Assembly: GCA_018883305.1 (NCBI GenBank)
Contig: VEQI01000002.1
Location: 1-38,336, forward strand
Length of the DNA stretch: 38,336 nucleotides
DNA from: Limnohabitans sp.
Lineage (GTDB): Bacteria > Pseudomonadota > Gammaproteobacteria > Burkholderiales > Burkholderiaceae_C
Direction of reading: 5' to 3'
Every line of letters begins with the position of its first letter. Positions within the stretch are counted from its first letter, which is position 1. Positions 1 to 9,029 of the stretch are shown piece after piece. Below the pieces are notes generated by a model, which ran no database searches, was not told the origin of the DNA, and saw only the letters and a program-made list of their open reading frames with translations. Position numbers and translations under genes: made by a program.

Positions 1-729
1 GTGGTGGTGCCCATGGGCTGTCGCGCCGAGGCGTTCCCGGCGTTTCTGCCGCTGGTGTTTCGCTTGTCCAATATTCGTGGCGCGTTGATCACCATGCCGC
101 ACAAGGTGAGCGTGGTGTCTTTGCTTGACGAGGTCACGCCCGCCGTGCGCGTGGCTGGCGCTTGCAACGCGGTGCGTCTGTCGTCTGAGGGTCGCCTGCA
201 GGGCGACATGTTTGACGGCGAAGGGTTTGTGCGGGGCTTGCGCACCAAGGGCTTCAACCCCCAGGGCTGCCGTGCCCTGGTGGTGGGCTCGGGTGGCGTA
301 GGGCGTGCCATTGCGGCCTCCTTGGCCGCGGCAGGTGTGGCGCAGTTGAGCCTGTTCGATGTGGACGCGGCCTCTGCCGATGGCCTGGCCGCACGCGTGC
401 GTGAACATTTTTCCAGCGTTCAGGTGCAGACCGGTTCGCGTGACCCGGCTGGCTTTGATCTGGTGGTCAATGCCACACCGTTGGGCATGAACGAAAACGA
501 TCCCTTGCCGTTTGACGTGCAACGCCTCGCGCCCAGCACCTTTGTGGGTGAAGTGGTGATGAAGCGTGAAACCACGGCCCTGCTGGCTGCGGCCCAGGCC
601 TTGGGTTGCCGTACCCAGGTAGGCACCGACATGCTCTATGAGCAGATCCCCGCCTACCTGGAATTCTTTGGCTTGCCATCCACGACGGCGGCCGATTTGC
701 GACGACTGTCCAAAGTCAGCTACGTTTGA
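1..729 (+). CDS. Shikimate/quinate dehydrogenase-like protein, 5' end truncated by the window edge
   Basis: Reads 'ITMPHK' and 'GDMFDGEGF' (AroE-type substrate site), then a Rossmann motif 'VVGSGGVGRAIA' followed by 'LFDVD'. The N-terminal residues of an AroE fold are missing. Confidence 0.85.
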   Translation: MVVPMGCRAEAFPAFLPLVFRLSNIRGALITMPHKVSVVSLLDEVTPAVRVAGACNAVRLSSEGRLQGDMFDGEGFVRGLRTKGFNPQGCRALVVGSGGVGRAIAASLAAAGVAQLSLFDVDAASADGLAARVREHFSSVQVQTGSRDPAGFDLVVNATPLGMNENDPLPFDVQRLAPSTFVGEVVMKRETTALLAAAQALGCRTQVGTDMLYEQIPAYLEFFGLPSTTAADLRRLSKVSYV

Positions 730-781
730 GGGGTTCTTCGAGTCCCTGGCTCATTCGGCCCCAGGCGGGCAGGAGTAATGC

Positions 782-1663
782 ATGCGCACCGAATCCAACG
801 ATCGTGAATCCATTCCCGAGTTGCCCAACCGACTGGGCATCGAGGGCATCGAGTTCATCGAGTACGCCACCTCGCGGCCCCAGGCCCTGGGGCAGGTGCT
901 GGAGCACATGGGCTTTCGTCCGGTGGCGCGGCATCGTTCGCGCGAGGTCACGCTGTATCGGCAAGGCTCGATGAACCTCATCGTCAATGCGCACCATGAG
1001 GATGCCCGGGTGGACGCCTCGAAGGATGGCCAGCCGGTGTTGTCCGCAGTGGCCTTTCGTGTGCGTGATGCCCTGAAGGCCCACACCCGCTGTCTGAACT
1101 TGGGGGCCTGGTCAGTGCCCAGCCACGCGCAGGCCATGGAGCTGCACATTCCCGCCATTCATGGGCCGGGGTCCAGCCGCTTTTATTTTGTGGACCGCTG
1201 GCGTGAGTTCTCGATTTACGACATCGACTTCAATCCGATTCCCACCGTGGAGATGCAGCCGCAGGCGCTGGAAGGCATGTCTTACTTTGGCGTGGTGCAG
1301 TACATCGGCGCGCAACGCAGTGCCGACTGGTTGACGTATTACGAGCACATGTTTGACTTCACGCCCATTCCGGATCATGAGCGATTTGGCATCCTGCCCA
1401 AGGGCAAGCTCATGCGCAGCCCTTGTGGCCAGTTCTTGTGGCAGTTGATCGAACCCGAGCCCTGGATGGATGCTGAAGACACCGGCGAGTGTCTGCAACG
1501 CATCGGATTGGGTGTGAAGGATGTCGGGCGTGCCGTGCAAGCGCTGAAGGCGCGTGGGGTGGAGTTCGTGGAGTCATCCCGCCTGCACCCTGAAGACCGT
1601 GGCGCATTGACCCGCTCCGTGCTGGGGTCGGTGGCCTTTGAACTGGTGCACCAGGACCGTTAA
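782..1663 (+). CDS. VOC / 4-hydroxyphenylpyruvate dioxygenase-like protein (stand-alone homologue of the QuiC HPPD-like domain)
   Basis: Two VOC-like halves ('GIEFIEYATSRPQALGQVLEHMGF' and 'SADWLTYYEHMFDF...VAFELVHQDR'), upstream of a dehydroshikimate dehydratase-like gene. Confidence 0.75.
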   Translation: MRTESNDRESIPELPNRLGIEGIEFIEYATSRPQALGQVLEHMGFRPVARHRSREVTLYRQGSMNLIVNAHHEDARVDASKDGQPVLSAVAFRVRDALKAHTRCLNLGAWSVPSHAQAMELHIPAIHGPGSSRFYFVDRWREFSIYDIDFNPIPTVEMQPQALEGMSYFGVVQYIGAQRSADWLTYYEHMFDFTPIPDHERFGILPKGKLMRSPCGQFLWQLIEPEPWMDAEDTGECLQRIGLGVKDVGRAVQALKARGVEFVESSRLHPEDRGALTRSVLGSVAFELVHQDR

Positions 1664-1673
1664 GGAGACCGAC

Positions 1674-2552
1674 ATGCACATGCTGGACGGTTATGGGATG
1701 GACACCATCACCATGGCAGGTTCGCTGGAGGCCAAGCTGACCGCCATGAAGGCGGCGGGCTTTTCTCAAGTGATGCTGATGGCGCGCGACCTGGTGAGTC
1801 ATCCGGGCGGCGTGAATGCGGCCGTGGAGGCGGTGCGTGACAGTGGCCTGCGGCCGACGGGCTTTCAAGTGTTGCGGGATTTTGAGGGGTTGTCGGGCCA
1901 TTTGCACGACTACAAAGTTGACATCGCCAAATCCATGCTGACGATGTGTCAGGCCGTGGGTAGCCGCGTGTTGCTGGCCTGTTCATCCACCTCGCGCCAT
2001 GCCACCGATGATCGAGCGCTCATCATTCGCGACCTGCGCAAGCTGGCCATGCTGGCCTTGCCCCTGGGCATCCGGGTGGCCTACGAAGCCTTGTCCTGGG
2101 GCCGCACCGTCAACGACTATGTGACCAGCTGGGAATTGGTGGAAGAAGCCAATTGCCCCAACCTGGGCGTGGGCATCGACTCCTTTCACATCTTTGCCGC
2201 CAACTCCTCCCTGGACGCGTTGGAGGATATCGATCCGGACAAAATTTTCCTGGTGCAACTGTCCGACTTCATGTGGAACGACACCCCCACCTTTGAAGAC
2301 CGCATCACCACGGCACGCACGTTCCGCGTTTTCCCGGGCGAGGGCGTCCACAGTGAGCAACTGGCCGATCTGGTGCTGCGTCTGGAGCGCATGGGTTATC
2401 CGGGCGACTTCAGTTTTGAAGTCTTCAATGACGACTACCAACAATTGCCACTGGCCACCGTCGCCGAACGTGCGCGACGCAGTGCCTTGTGGCTTCATCA
2501 GGACGTCTTGCACCGTAGCGCCCCTTTGCCGGACTGGACTCTGACTCGCTAA
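1674..2552 (+). CDS. Sugar phosphate isomerase/epimerase-type TIM barrel, likely 3-dehydroshikimate dehydratase
   Basis: ATG at 1674 preceded by TAAGGAGACC. Motifs 'YEALSWG', 'GIDSFH', 'VQLSD', 'FSFEVFND' match the metal-binding TIM barrel. The ORF-track start at 1638 overlaps the upstream gene and is less likely. Confidence 0.75.
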   Translation: MHMLDGYGMDTITMAGSLEAKLTAMKAAGFSQVMLMARDLVSHPGGVNAAVEAVRDSGLRPTGFQVLRDFEGLSGHLHDYKVDIAKSMLTMCQAVGSRVLLACSSTSRHATDDRALIIRDLRKLAMLALPLGIRVAYEALSWGRTVNDYVTSWELVEEANCPNLGVGIDSFHIFAANSSLDALEDIDPDKIFLVQLSDFMWNDTPTFEDRITTARTFRVFPGEGVHSEQLADLVLRLERMGYPGDFSFEVFNDDYQQLPLATVAERARRSALWLHQDVLHRSAPLPDWTLTR

Positions 2553-3511
2553 CAGCGTTCGATCACGACCTGCTTCAGCAGGGCTTGCACCTGCTGCGGA
2601 TCACACAACGCCGTGCCATAAGAAGACACGGCTGATGCTGCAGTGGCCATGGCCCAGCGAAATGCGTTCATCAGGCGGCTGGGTTCAGCATCACTCGCGG
2701 TGTCAGGCGTTTGCCAGCCATGGAGCCAGCCACCCAAAAAACTGTCGCCCGCACCAATGGTGCTGCGCACGGTCACGGGCAGTGCCTTGGCGCGCCAATG
2801 GTGCTGTGCGGTCACCACCAAAGCACCTTCTTCACCCAGAGACAAAGCCACGGTCTCGGCTTGATGTTGCTCCACCAATGAAGCCGCGGCGGCCCGGTAG
2901 TCGGACTCGCGCTGCAAGGGATGTCCCACCAATTCAGACAACTCGCGCAGGCTGGGTTTGACCATCGCCACACCCGTGCGCAAGGCGTATTTCAGGGCCT
3001 CACCGGACGCATCCAGGATCAGACGCCGTCCCAAGGCTTGCGCGCGGCGTGACAGCTCGGCGTAACTGTCATCCGCCAACCCCAGTGGCAAACTGCCACT
3101 GACCACCGCATGGGTGGCATGAGGCAGGCGTTCGAGAAAGGCTTGCTGACAGGCTTGCCACTCGGCAGCTGTCAGCCGGGGCCCGGGCAAAACAAATCGG
3201 AAATCCTGACCGCTGGAGGTTTCATGGATGGAAAAATTTTGCCGAGTTTCCTGCGCGATGGGTACAGGTTGTTGCACCAGGTCCTCTTCGGTCAGCAGGG
3301 CTTGCAGTGCTTGCCCCATCACGCCACCAGAAGGGTAGAGCGCCAACGCAGAGCTGCCCAAACGGTGAGTCACACGCGCCACATTGATGCCGCCACCGCC
3401 CGGATGGTTGACGCCTGCGCTGCAACGCAGCTTATGCACCGGTGACACCGTCTCCACGCTGGTGGAGACGTCAACGGCCGGGTTGAGGGTGAGGGTCAGC
3501 ACATCCAGCAT
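2549..3511 (-). CDS. PfkB family (1-phosphofructokinase-like) sugar kinase
   Basis: N-terminus 'LTLTLNPAVDVS', 'PGGGGINVARV', C-terminal 'STIGAGDSFLGG' signature. Stop overlaps the convergent stop of the upstream + gene. Confidence 0.9.
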   Translation of the reverse strand: MLDVLTLTLNPAVDVSTSVETVSPVHKLRCSAGVNHPGGGGINVARVTHRLGSSALALYPSGGVMGQALQALLTEEDLVQQPVPIAQETRQNFSIHETSSGQDFRFVLPGPRLTAAEWQACQQAFLERLPHATHAVVSGSLPLGLADDSYAELSRRAQALGRRLILDASGEALKYALRTGVAMVKPSLRELSELVGHPLQRESDYRAAAASLVEQHQAETVALSLGEEGALVVTAQHHWRAKALPVTVRSTIGAGDSFLGGWLHGWQTPDTASDAEPSRLMNAFRWAMATAASAVSSYGTALCDPQQVQALLKQVVIERC

Positions 3512-3512
3512 G

Positions 3513-3995
3513 TCAGGACCGGCGTGGATCGCTGGGTGTGCGGCTGTGGTCGTTGTTGCTGTCCACCAGCAGACCCAGCATGTCCATGAATTGCTGACGT
3601 TGTTCAGGCGAGAGCGGATCCAGAATGCGTTGCTGCGCTTGCAGCATCATGGGGGTGATCCGTTGCAACAAGGCATCGCCGCCGACGGTGACGTGCAGCA
3701 ACCGCACGCGTCGGTCTGCGGCAGAGGTGCGACGTTCCAGGAGTTGGCGGGCTTCCAGTCGGTCCACCACGCCCCCTGTGGTGGAGGCGTCTAGCGCAAT
3801 GCTGCGCGCCAGCGTACGCTGATCTATGCCGGGTTGCTGCTGTACCGTTTGCAGCGCCGCATATTGCATGGGCGTGATGCCCAGCGACTCCGTTTCCTGC
3901 ACGAACAGGCCCACGGCAATCTGGTGCAAGCGGCGGATCAAATGGCCGGGTTGGCTGTCCACATGAACCGGGTGGGGGGTGTCAGGGGCATTCAT
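3513..3995 (-). CDS. MarR family transcriptional regulator
   Basis: 'LGITPMQYAALQTV..PGIDQRTLARSIALDASTTGGVVDRLEARQLLERRTSAADRRVRLLHVT' winged-helix MarR pattern. Confidence 0.93.
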   Translation of the reverse strand: MNAPDTPHPVHVDSQPGHLIRRLHQIAVGLFVQETESLGITPMQYAALQTVQQQPGIDQRTLARSIALDASTTGGVVDRLEARQLLERRTSAADRRVRLLHVTVGGDALLQRITPMMLQAQQRILDPLSPEQRQQFMDMLGLLVDSNNDHSRTPSDPRRS

Positions 3996-4136
3996 GGTTT
4001 CATTCTAATGGGCATGCTTATCAATAGCTTGCTTAAGGCGGTAGCGGACATGACACCGGAATGCACTGACCCACGGACTCGATGGGTTGTCACGGTGGGG
4101 GGTGGCAGAGGGCGCCAGTTGGGACACAATTCAGCC

Positions 4137-4820
4137 ATGTACTACGAACCCGGCATCACGCCTCACGGCTTACCTCACGACCCCTTCAAGTCCTGCGTCA
4201 TCCCACGCCCGATCGGCTGGATCTCGACGGTGGACGCGCAAGGGCAGGACAACCTGGCACCGTTCAGCCAGTTCCAGAACGTCACCTTTGATCCACCCAT
4301 CGTGATGTTTGCCTCCAATCAGAACAGCCGGGGTGAACGCAAGGACTCGGTGCGCAATGCGGAGAGCACCGGCCAGTTTGTCTGGAACATGGCCACCTAT
4401 GCGCTGCGCGAGGCGGTGAATATCTCGGCCGAAGAGTTGCCGCACGGCGTGGATGAGTTTGAACGGGCAGGGCTGGGCAAACTCCCATCGAGTTTGGTCA
4501 AGCCCAAGCGGGTGGCGGGTTCCCCGATCCATTTTGAGTGCACCTACTTGAACACGGTCCGTTTTCCCGGTTCATCGGTGATGGGCACCGTGGACGTGGT
4601 CTTTGGCCGCGTGGTGGCGGTGCATATTGACGATGCTTACCTGACGCCGGACGGGTTGGTGGATGTGCTCAAGATCCAGCCCCTGGCACGCATGGGCTAT
4701 TACGATTACACCTACGTTGACAACCAGTTCCGCATGGTCATCCCGGGCAACAACGAGGCCGTGCTGGCCGGGCTGGAAGGATCGCCTGATCGCGTCCGTG
4801 CGTCAGGCCCGCAACGTTGA
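4137..4820 (+). CDS. Flavin reductase family (FMN-binding split-barrel) protein
   Basis: 'VIPRPIGWISTVDAQGQDNLAPFSQFQNVTFDPPIVMF' typical of flavin-reductase-like domains. Start ATG 4137 is internal to the longer ORF-track entry. Confidence 0.88.
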   Translation: MYYEPGITPHGLPHDPFKSCVIPRPIGWISTVDAQGQDNLAPFSQFQNVTFDPPIVMFASNQNSRGERKDSVRNAESTGQFVWNMATYALREAVNISAEELPHGVDEFERAGLGKLPSSLVKPKRVAGSPIHFECTYLNTVRFPGSSVMGTVDVVFGRVVAVHIDDAYLTPDGLVDVLKIQPLARMGYYDYTYVDNQFRMVIPGNNEAVLAGLEGSPDRVRASGPQR

Positions 4821-5734
4821 AGGCACCTTGCATGTCGATGTTTCCCCACTACGCCCCCTCACACCGCTTGGTCTGGCTGTTCTGTGCGGGTGCCTCTCTC
4901 TCAGCCCATGAGGCCACCGTGACCAGTGGTGCCCAGATCCTCATTCAGGATCTGGAGGATTTCACGCCGCCTGAATTGCGCACACAGGCCAGGGCCATGG
5001 CGCCAGACTTGTTCAACGCTGCGCGTGCGCGGGGCACCATGGTGTGCGTGCGCATCAATCTGTTGAGCCAGGAAGGTCTGGTCGATCTGGAAGCGGTGAT
5101 GCCGCATCGCCCCGACGTGATTTCTTATCCGAAGGCGGAACGTGCGCTGGACATGGCTGCGTTGTCCGAACACATTGGCCGGTTGGAACGCTTGCATGGT
5201 ATTCCGCTGGGCCAGACGGAAATTCTGCCGGTGTGTGAAACCGCGCTGGGCGTGGTGGAGGTGCGTTCACTGGCGGCAGCCACCCCGCGGGTGCGTGCCG
5301 CTTTGCTGGGTACCGAAGATCTGGCCAGTGACTTGCAAGCGGAGCGCGGCACCGATGGCTTGGAACTGGACCATGCGCGTCGCCGCTTTCTGCTCGAGTG
5401 CCGTGCGGCGCGCATCGAACCGGTGGATGCGCCCTACACCTTTGCCGATGAGGCCGGTGCCGTGGCCGAGACCCGCTATTCGCGCCGCCTGGGCTATCAA
5501 ACCAAGAGCCTGGTGAACCCCGCCATGGTGCGTTCGGTGCAGGCTGCCTTGGCGCCATCGCCTGCAGACATTGCCCTGGCCCGCGAGACCGTGACGCTGT
5601 TTGAAGCAGCGCGCGCGCGTGGCGAGGACCGTGCTCTGGTACGCGACCTGTGGGTCGAGGTGCCCACCTATCTCAATGCCCGCCGTCTGCTGGAGCGGGC
5701 ACAAGGACTGTCAACACAAGGAGCCCCACGATGA
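4817..5734 (+). CDS. HpcH/HpaI aldolase / citrate lyase beta (CitE)-like protein
   Basis: 'ILIQDLEDFTPPELRTQAR', 'VCVRIN', 'ILPVCETALGVVEV', 'ALLGTEDLASDL'. Start may be TTG 4817 or ATG 4832. Confidence 0.88.
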   Translation: MKAPCMSMFPHYAPSHRLVWLFCAGASLSAHEATVTSGAQILIQDLEDFTPPELRTQARAMAPDLFNAARARGTMVCVRINLLSQEGLVDLEAVMPHRPDVISYPKAERALDMAALSEHIGRLERLHGIPLGQTEILPVCETALGVVEVRSLAAATPRVRAALLGTEDLASDLQAERGTDGLELDHARRRFLLECRAARIEPVDAPYTFADEAGAVAETRYSRRLGYQTKSLVNPAMVRSVQAALAPSPADIALARETVTLFEAARARGEDRALVRDLWVEVPTYLNARRLLERAQGLSTQGAPR

Positions 5735-6738
5735 ACCACCCATCGCCTGACATGCTTTCGAAGTCAACCCTCATGCGCCGCCGTGGCTGGTGGCGTCTGT
5801 TGCAGGGCCTGGTGGTGATGGGGGGCTTGTCTGCATCTTTGGGATGGGCCCAAACGGCAGCACCGATTCGGCTGCTGGTGGGGTATGCCGCGGGGGGACC
5901 CGTTGACGCGGCGGCTCGTTTGTTCGCGCCCGTGCTGTCGCGTGAACTCGGTCAGTCCGTGGTGGTGGAGAACCGCCCGGGTGCGGGCGGGGTGCTGGCG
6001 GGGGACTTGGTGGCCAAGGCTGCGCCCAATGGTCAGGTGCTGTTTTTTGGCGCCAGCCCCACCATGACCATCAGTCCGCATGTGCTCAAGTCCATGCCGT
6101 TTGACACCCTGCGCGATCTGGCGCCCATTGCGCCCATCCTGAGCTACGCCAACATGCTGGTGGTGAACAAGGACCAGCCCTTTCGCAATGTGGCCGAGCT
6201 CACCGCGTATGCACGTGCCAACCCTGGCAAGGTGTCCTATGGTTCCGCCGGCATGGGGGGCTCCAACCACCTCAGTGGCGAGTTGTTTGCCAAACGGGTG
6301 GGTGCACAGTTGACGCATGTGCCTTACAAAGGCAATGCACCAGCCATGACCGACGTGGTGGGTGGGCAGTTGACCATGATGTTTGACATCGTGGGCACCG
6401 CGCGCAATTACGTGAACTCGGGTCGCGTGCGGGCGCTGGCCGTGACATCGCGTGAACGCAACCCTTCCGTGCCCGATGTGCCCACCCTGCGCGAGAGCGG
6501 CGTGGACTTCGAGGTGGGTGGTTGGTATGGCTTGTACGGGCCGCCGCAATTGCCGGCGGAACTGGTCCAGCGCTTCAACGATGCCACGCGACGTGCGCTG
6601 GCGCAAGAGGAGTTGCGCAGCAAGCTGGTGGAGCAGGGCTATGACCTGTGGGTGGGGTCGCCGCAAATGCTGGCCGAACGTGCCACGCGAGAGCTGTCCC
6701 TGTGGGGAAGCGTCACGCAGGGCATGAAGTTCGATTGA
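5731..6738 (+). CDS. Bug/TctC family tripartite tricarboxylate transporter substrate-binding protein
   Basis: Signal peptide then 'PIRLLVGYAAGGPVDAAARLFAPVLSRELGQSVVVENRPGAGGVLAGD', 'THVPYKGNAPAMTDVVGGQL'. ATGA overlap with the upstream stop. Confidence 0.95.
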   Translation: MNHPSPDMLSKSTLMRRRGWWRLLQGLVVMGGLSASLGWAQTAAPIRLLVGYAAGGPVDAAARLFAPVLSRELGQSVVVENRPGAGGVLAGDLVAKAAPNGQVLFFGASPTMTISPHVLKSMPFDTLRDLAPIAPILSYANMLVVNKDQPFRNVAELTAYARANPGKVSYGSAGMGGSNHLSGELFAKRVGAQLTHVPYKGNAPAMTDVVGGQLTMMFDIVGTARNYVNSGRVRALAVTSRERNPSVPDVPTLRESGVDFEVGGWYGLYGPPQLPAELVQRFNDATRRALAQEELRSKLVEQGYDLWVGSPQMLAERATRELSLWGSVTQGMKFD

Positions 6739-6744
6739 ACCGCC

Positions 6745-7745
6745 TCAGTCCAGGCTCAGTTTGTTGTCGTGGATGATGCGCGCATAACGCTTGCGGTCAT
6801 CGGCAATCAGCTGCACGAATTCGGCGGGCGTTCCACCCTTGGCGACCGCGCCCTGGGCCAGCAACTGTTGCTGCACCTCCGGCATGGCCAGCACTTGCTG
6901 AATACCACTGGACACCTTGTCCACAATCTCCTTGGGCGTTCCCGCGGGCGCCAGCAAGCCCAGCCATGAGCCTGACTCTGCACCGCTCACGCCCGCTTCC
7001 TGCAACGTGGGCGTGTCGGGCAGGGCGGGCACCCGTTGCTTGCTGGTGATGGCCAATCCCTTGAGCTTGCCCGACTTGATGTAGGCCGAGGTTTCCAGCA
7101 CCGAGGCAAACAGCATGTGCACATTGCCGGAGATCAGGTCCGTCATGGCCGCACCACCGCCTTTGTAAGGGACATGCAGGATCTGCGTGTCGGTGGCAAT
7201 CTTGAAGGTTTCCGCGGACAAGTGGGGTGAACCGCCATTGCCTGAGCTGGCATAGGTCAACTGGTTGGGATTGGACTTGGCCAGCGCCACCAACTCTTTG
7301 ACGTTTTGCACGGGCAGACTGTTGGTCACGGCCAGCACAAACGGCAGTTCGGCAAAGAGACCAATAGGCACAAACGCCGTGTCGGGGTTGTAGTTGAGTT
7401 TTTTGTACAGCGTGGGATTGATGGACTGCGTGCCCACGTTGCCTGTCAACAGGGTATAGCCGTCCGGCTTGGCCCGGGACACCACCTCCAGGCCCACGTT
7501 GCCACCCGCGCCTCCCTTGTTGTCCACCACCACCGATTGTCCCCACAGCTGCGACAAGCGTTGCGCCACGATGCGGGTGCCAATGTCGGTGCCACCACCC
7601 GGTGCAAAGGGCACCACGATGGTGACGGTTCGGGTCGGCCATGCTGTGGATTGCGCATAACAGGGGCGCTGCAGACACACAGGGCCGCCAGGGCGGACAA
7701 GAGCTTCAGACAGGGGCGCAAGGCATGATTCACAGGGTTCTCCAT
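6745..7745 (-). pseudogene. Bug/TctC family substrate-binding protein, apparent frameshift between signal peptide and mature domain
   Basis: Mature part 'YAQSTAWPTRTVTIVVPFAPGGGTDIGTRI...' is one frame; the signal peptide 'MENPVNHALRPCLKLLSALAALCVCSAP' (ATG at 7745) is in another. One inserted base near 7655-7665 would join them. Confidence 0.75.
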
Positions 7746-7817
7746 CGGTGCTGAAGTCCACATCCTAGTGCAAGATACGTGATTGTTCTTTTCATTTCTG
7801 CCAAGGAGACTCTCGCC

Positions 7818-9002
7818 ATGCCGCTGGTTCATGACACCGCTCACGCCTTCATGCCCTACCCGGAGGTGGACGTTCCGCGCGCCAGCACGGGCCCCCTCAG
7901 CGGCCTCACCTTTGGCGTCAAAGACTTGTTCGATGTGGCCGGCTATCCCACCAGTGGGGGGCAACCCTTCCTGCTGGCCATGTCGGGGATCAAGACCCGA
8001 CATGCGGAGACGGTGGAACGCCTGTTACAAGCCGGTGCCAGTTTTGTCGGCAAAACCGTCACGGACGAACTGGCGTTTTCCGTCAATGGTCAGAATGCGC
8101 ACTTTGGCTCACCCATCAATGGGGCCGCACCTGATCGCATCAGCGGTGGCTCCTCCAGTGGGTCCGCATCTGCGGTGTCCAATGGCTTGTGCGATTTTGC
8201 CCTGGGGACCGACACCGGCGGCTCGGTGCGCGCGCCCGCCAACCATTGCGGCCTCATCGGTCTGCGTCCCACGCACGGACGTGTCAGTCTGCGTGGTGCC
8301 CTCGATATGGCGCCCAGTCTGGACACCTGTGGATGGTTTGCCCGTGACATCGACACTTTTGACCGGGTGGGTGAGGTCTTGCTGGGCGAGGATGCACAGC
8401 CTTTGCCTTCACAGGTCCGTCTGCTGCGGTCCCCTCAGCTGGATGACCTCTTGCTGTCGCCCGCCAAACCGGCGGTACTGGCAGCCATGGAGCAGGTGGT
8501 CAACCGCTTGGGCGCGACACACGTGTTGCCGGCCGATGCGTTTGACATCGAGTCGATGTACTGGAGTGTGCGTCACATTCAAGGGCATGAGACCTGGGGC
8601 GTGAATCGCGCGCTCATCACCCGTTACGCGCCGCCCTTGGGTCCGGGTGTGGCGGAACGCTTTGCGTGGTCCAGTCAGGTCACCGATGCCCAGATGGAGG
8701 AAGGCCGTGCCCTGCGTGCGCAGTTGCGACAGCGCTGGCTGGCGGTGCTGGGTCAGGATGGGGTCCTGGTGATGCCTACGATGCCGGACATCGCGCCCTT
8801 GTGCTCACAAAGCGAAGGCGAGCTGGATGACTTTCGCCAACGGGCGGTGCGTTTGCTGTGTTTGGCGGGACTCACGGGTTGTCCGCAAATCAGTTTGCCA
8901 TTGGCCTCACGCGAGGGTGCGCCGCTGGGTGTCTCGTTGATGGCCGCACCAGGGAATGATCGGTCATTGATTCGTTTGGCACAACGTGTGATGAAGGGTT
9001 GA
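7818..9002 (+). CDS. Amidase (amidase-signature family)
   Basis: 'GGSSSGSASAVSNGLCDFALGTDTGGSVRAPANHCGLIGLRPTHGRVS' amidase signature; RBS AAGGAGA before ATG 7818. Confidence 0.92.
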   Translation: MPLVHDTAHAFMPYPEVDVPRASTGPLSGLTFGVKDLFDVAGYPTSGGQPFLLAMSGIKTRHAETVERLLQAGASFVGKTVTDELAFSVNGQNAHFGSPINGAAPDRISGGSSSGSASAVSNGLCDFALGTDTGGSVRAPANHCGLIGLRPTHGRVSLRGALDMAPSLDTCGWFARDIDTFDRVGEVLLGEDAQPLPSQVRLLRSPQLDDLLLSPAKPAVLAAMEQVVNRLGATHVLPADAFDIESMYWSVRHIQGHETWGVNRALITRYAPPLGPGVAERFAWSSQVTDAQMEEGRALRAQLRQRWLAVLGQDGVLVMPTMPDIAPLCSQSEGELDDFRQRAVRLLCLAGLTGCPQISLPLASREGAPLGVSLMAAPGNDRSLIRLAQRVMKG

Positions 9003-9029
9003 GCCTTCACCACACGATCTGTCACACGC

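Noticed and set aside
5764-6666. 300-aa minus-strand ORF
   Set aside because: Antisense of the Bug gene 5731-6738, His/Arg-rich, no family resemblance.
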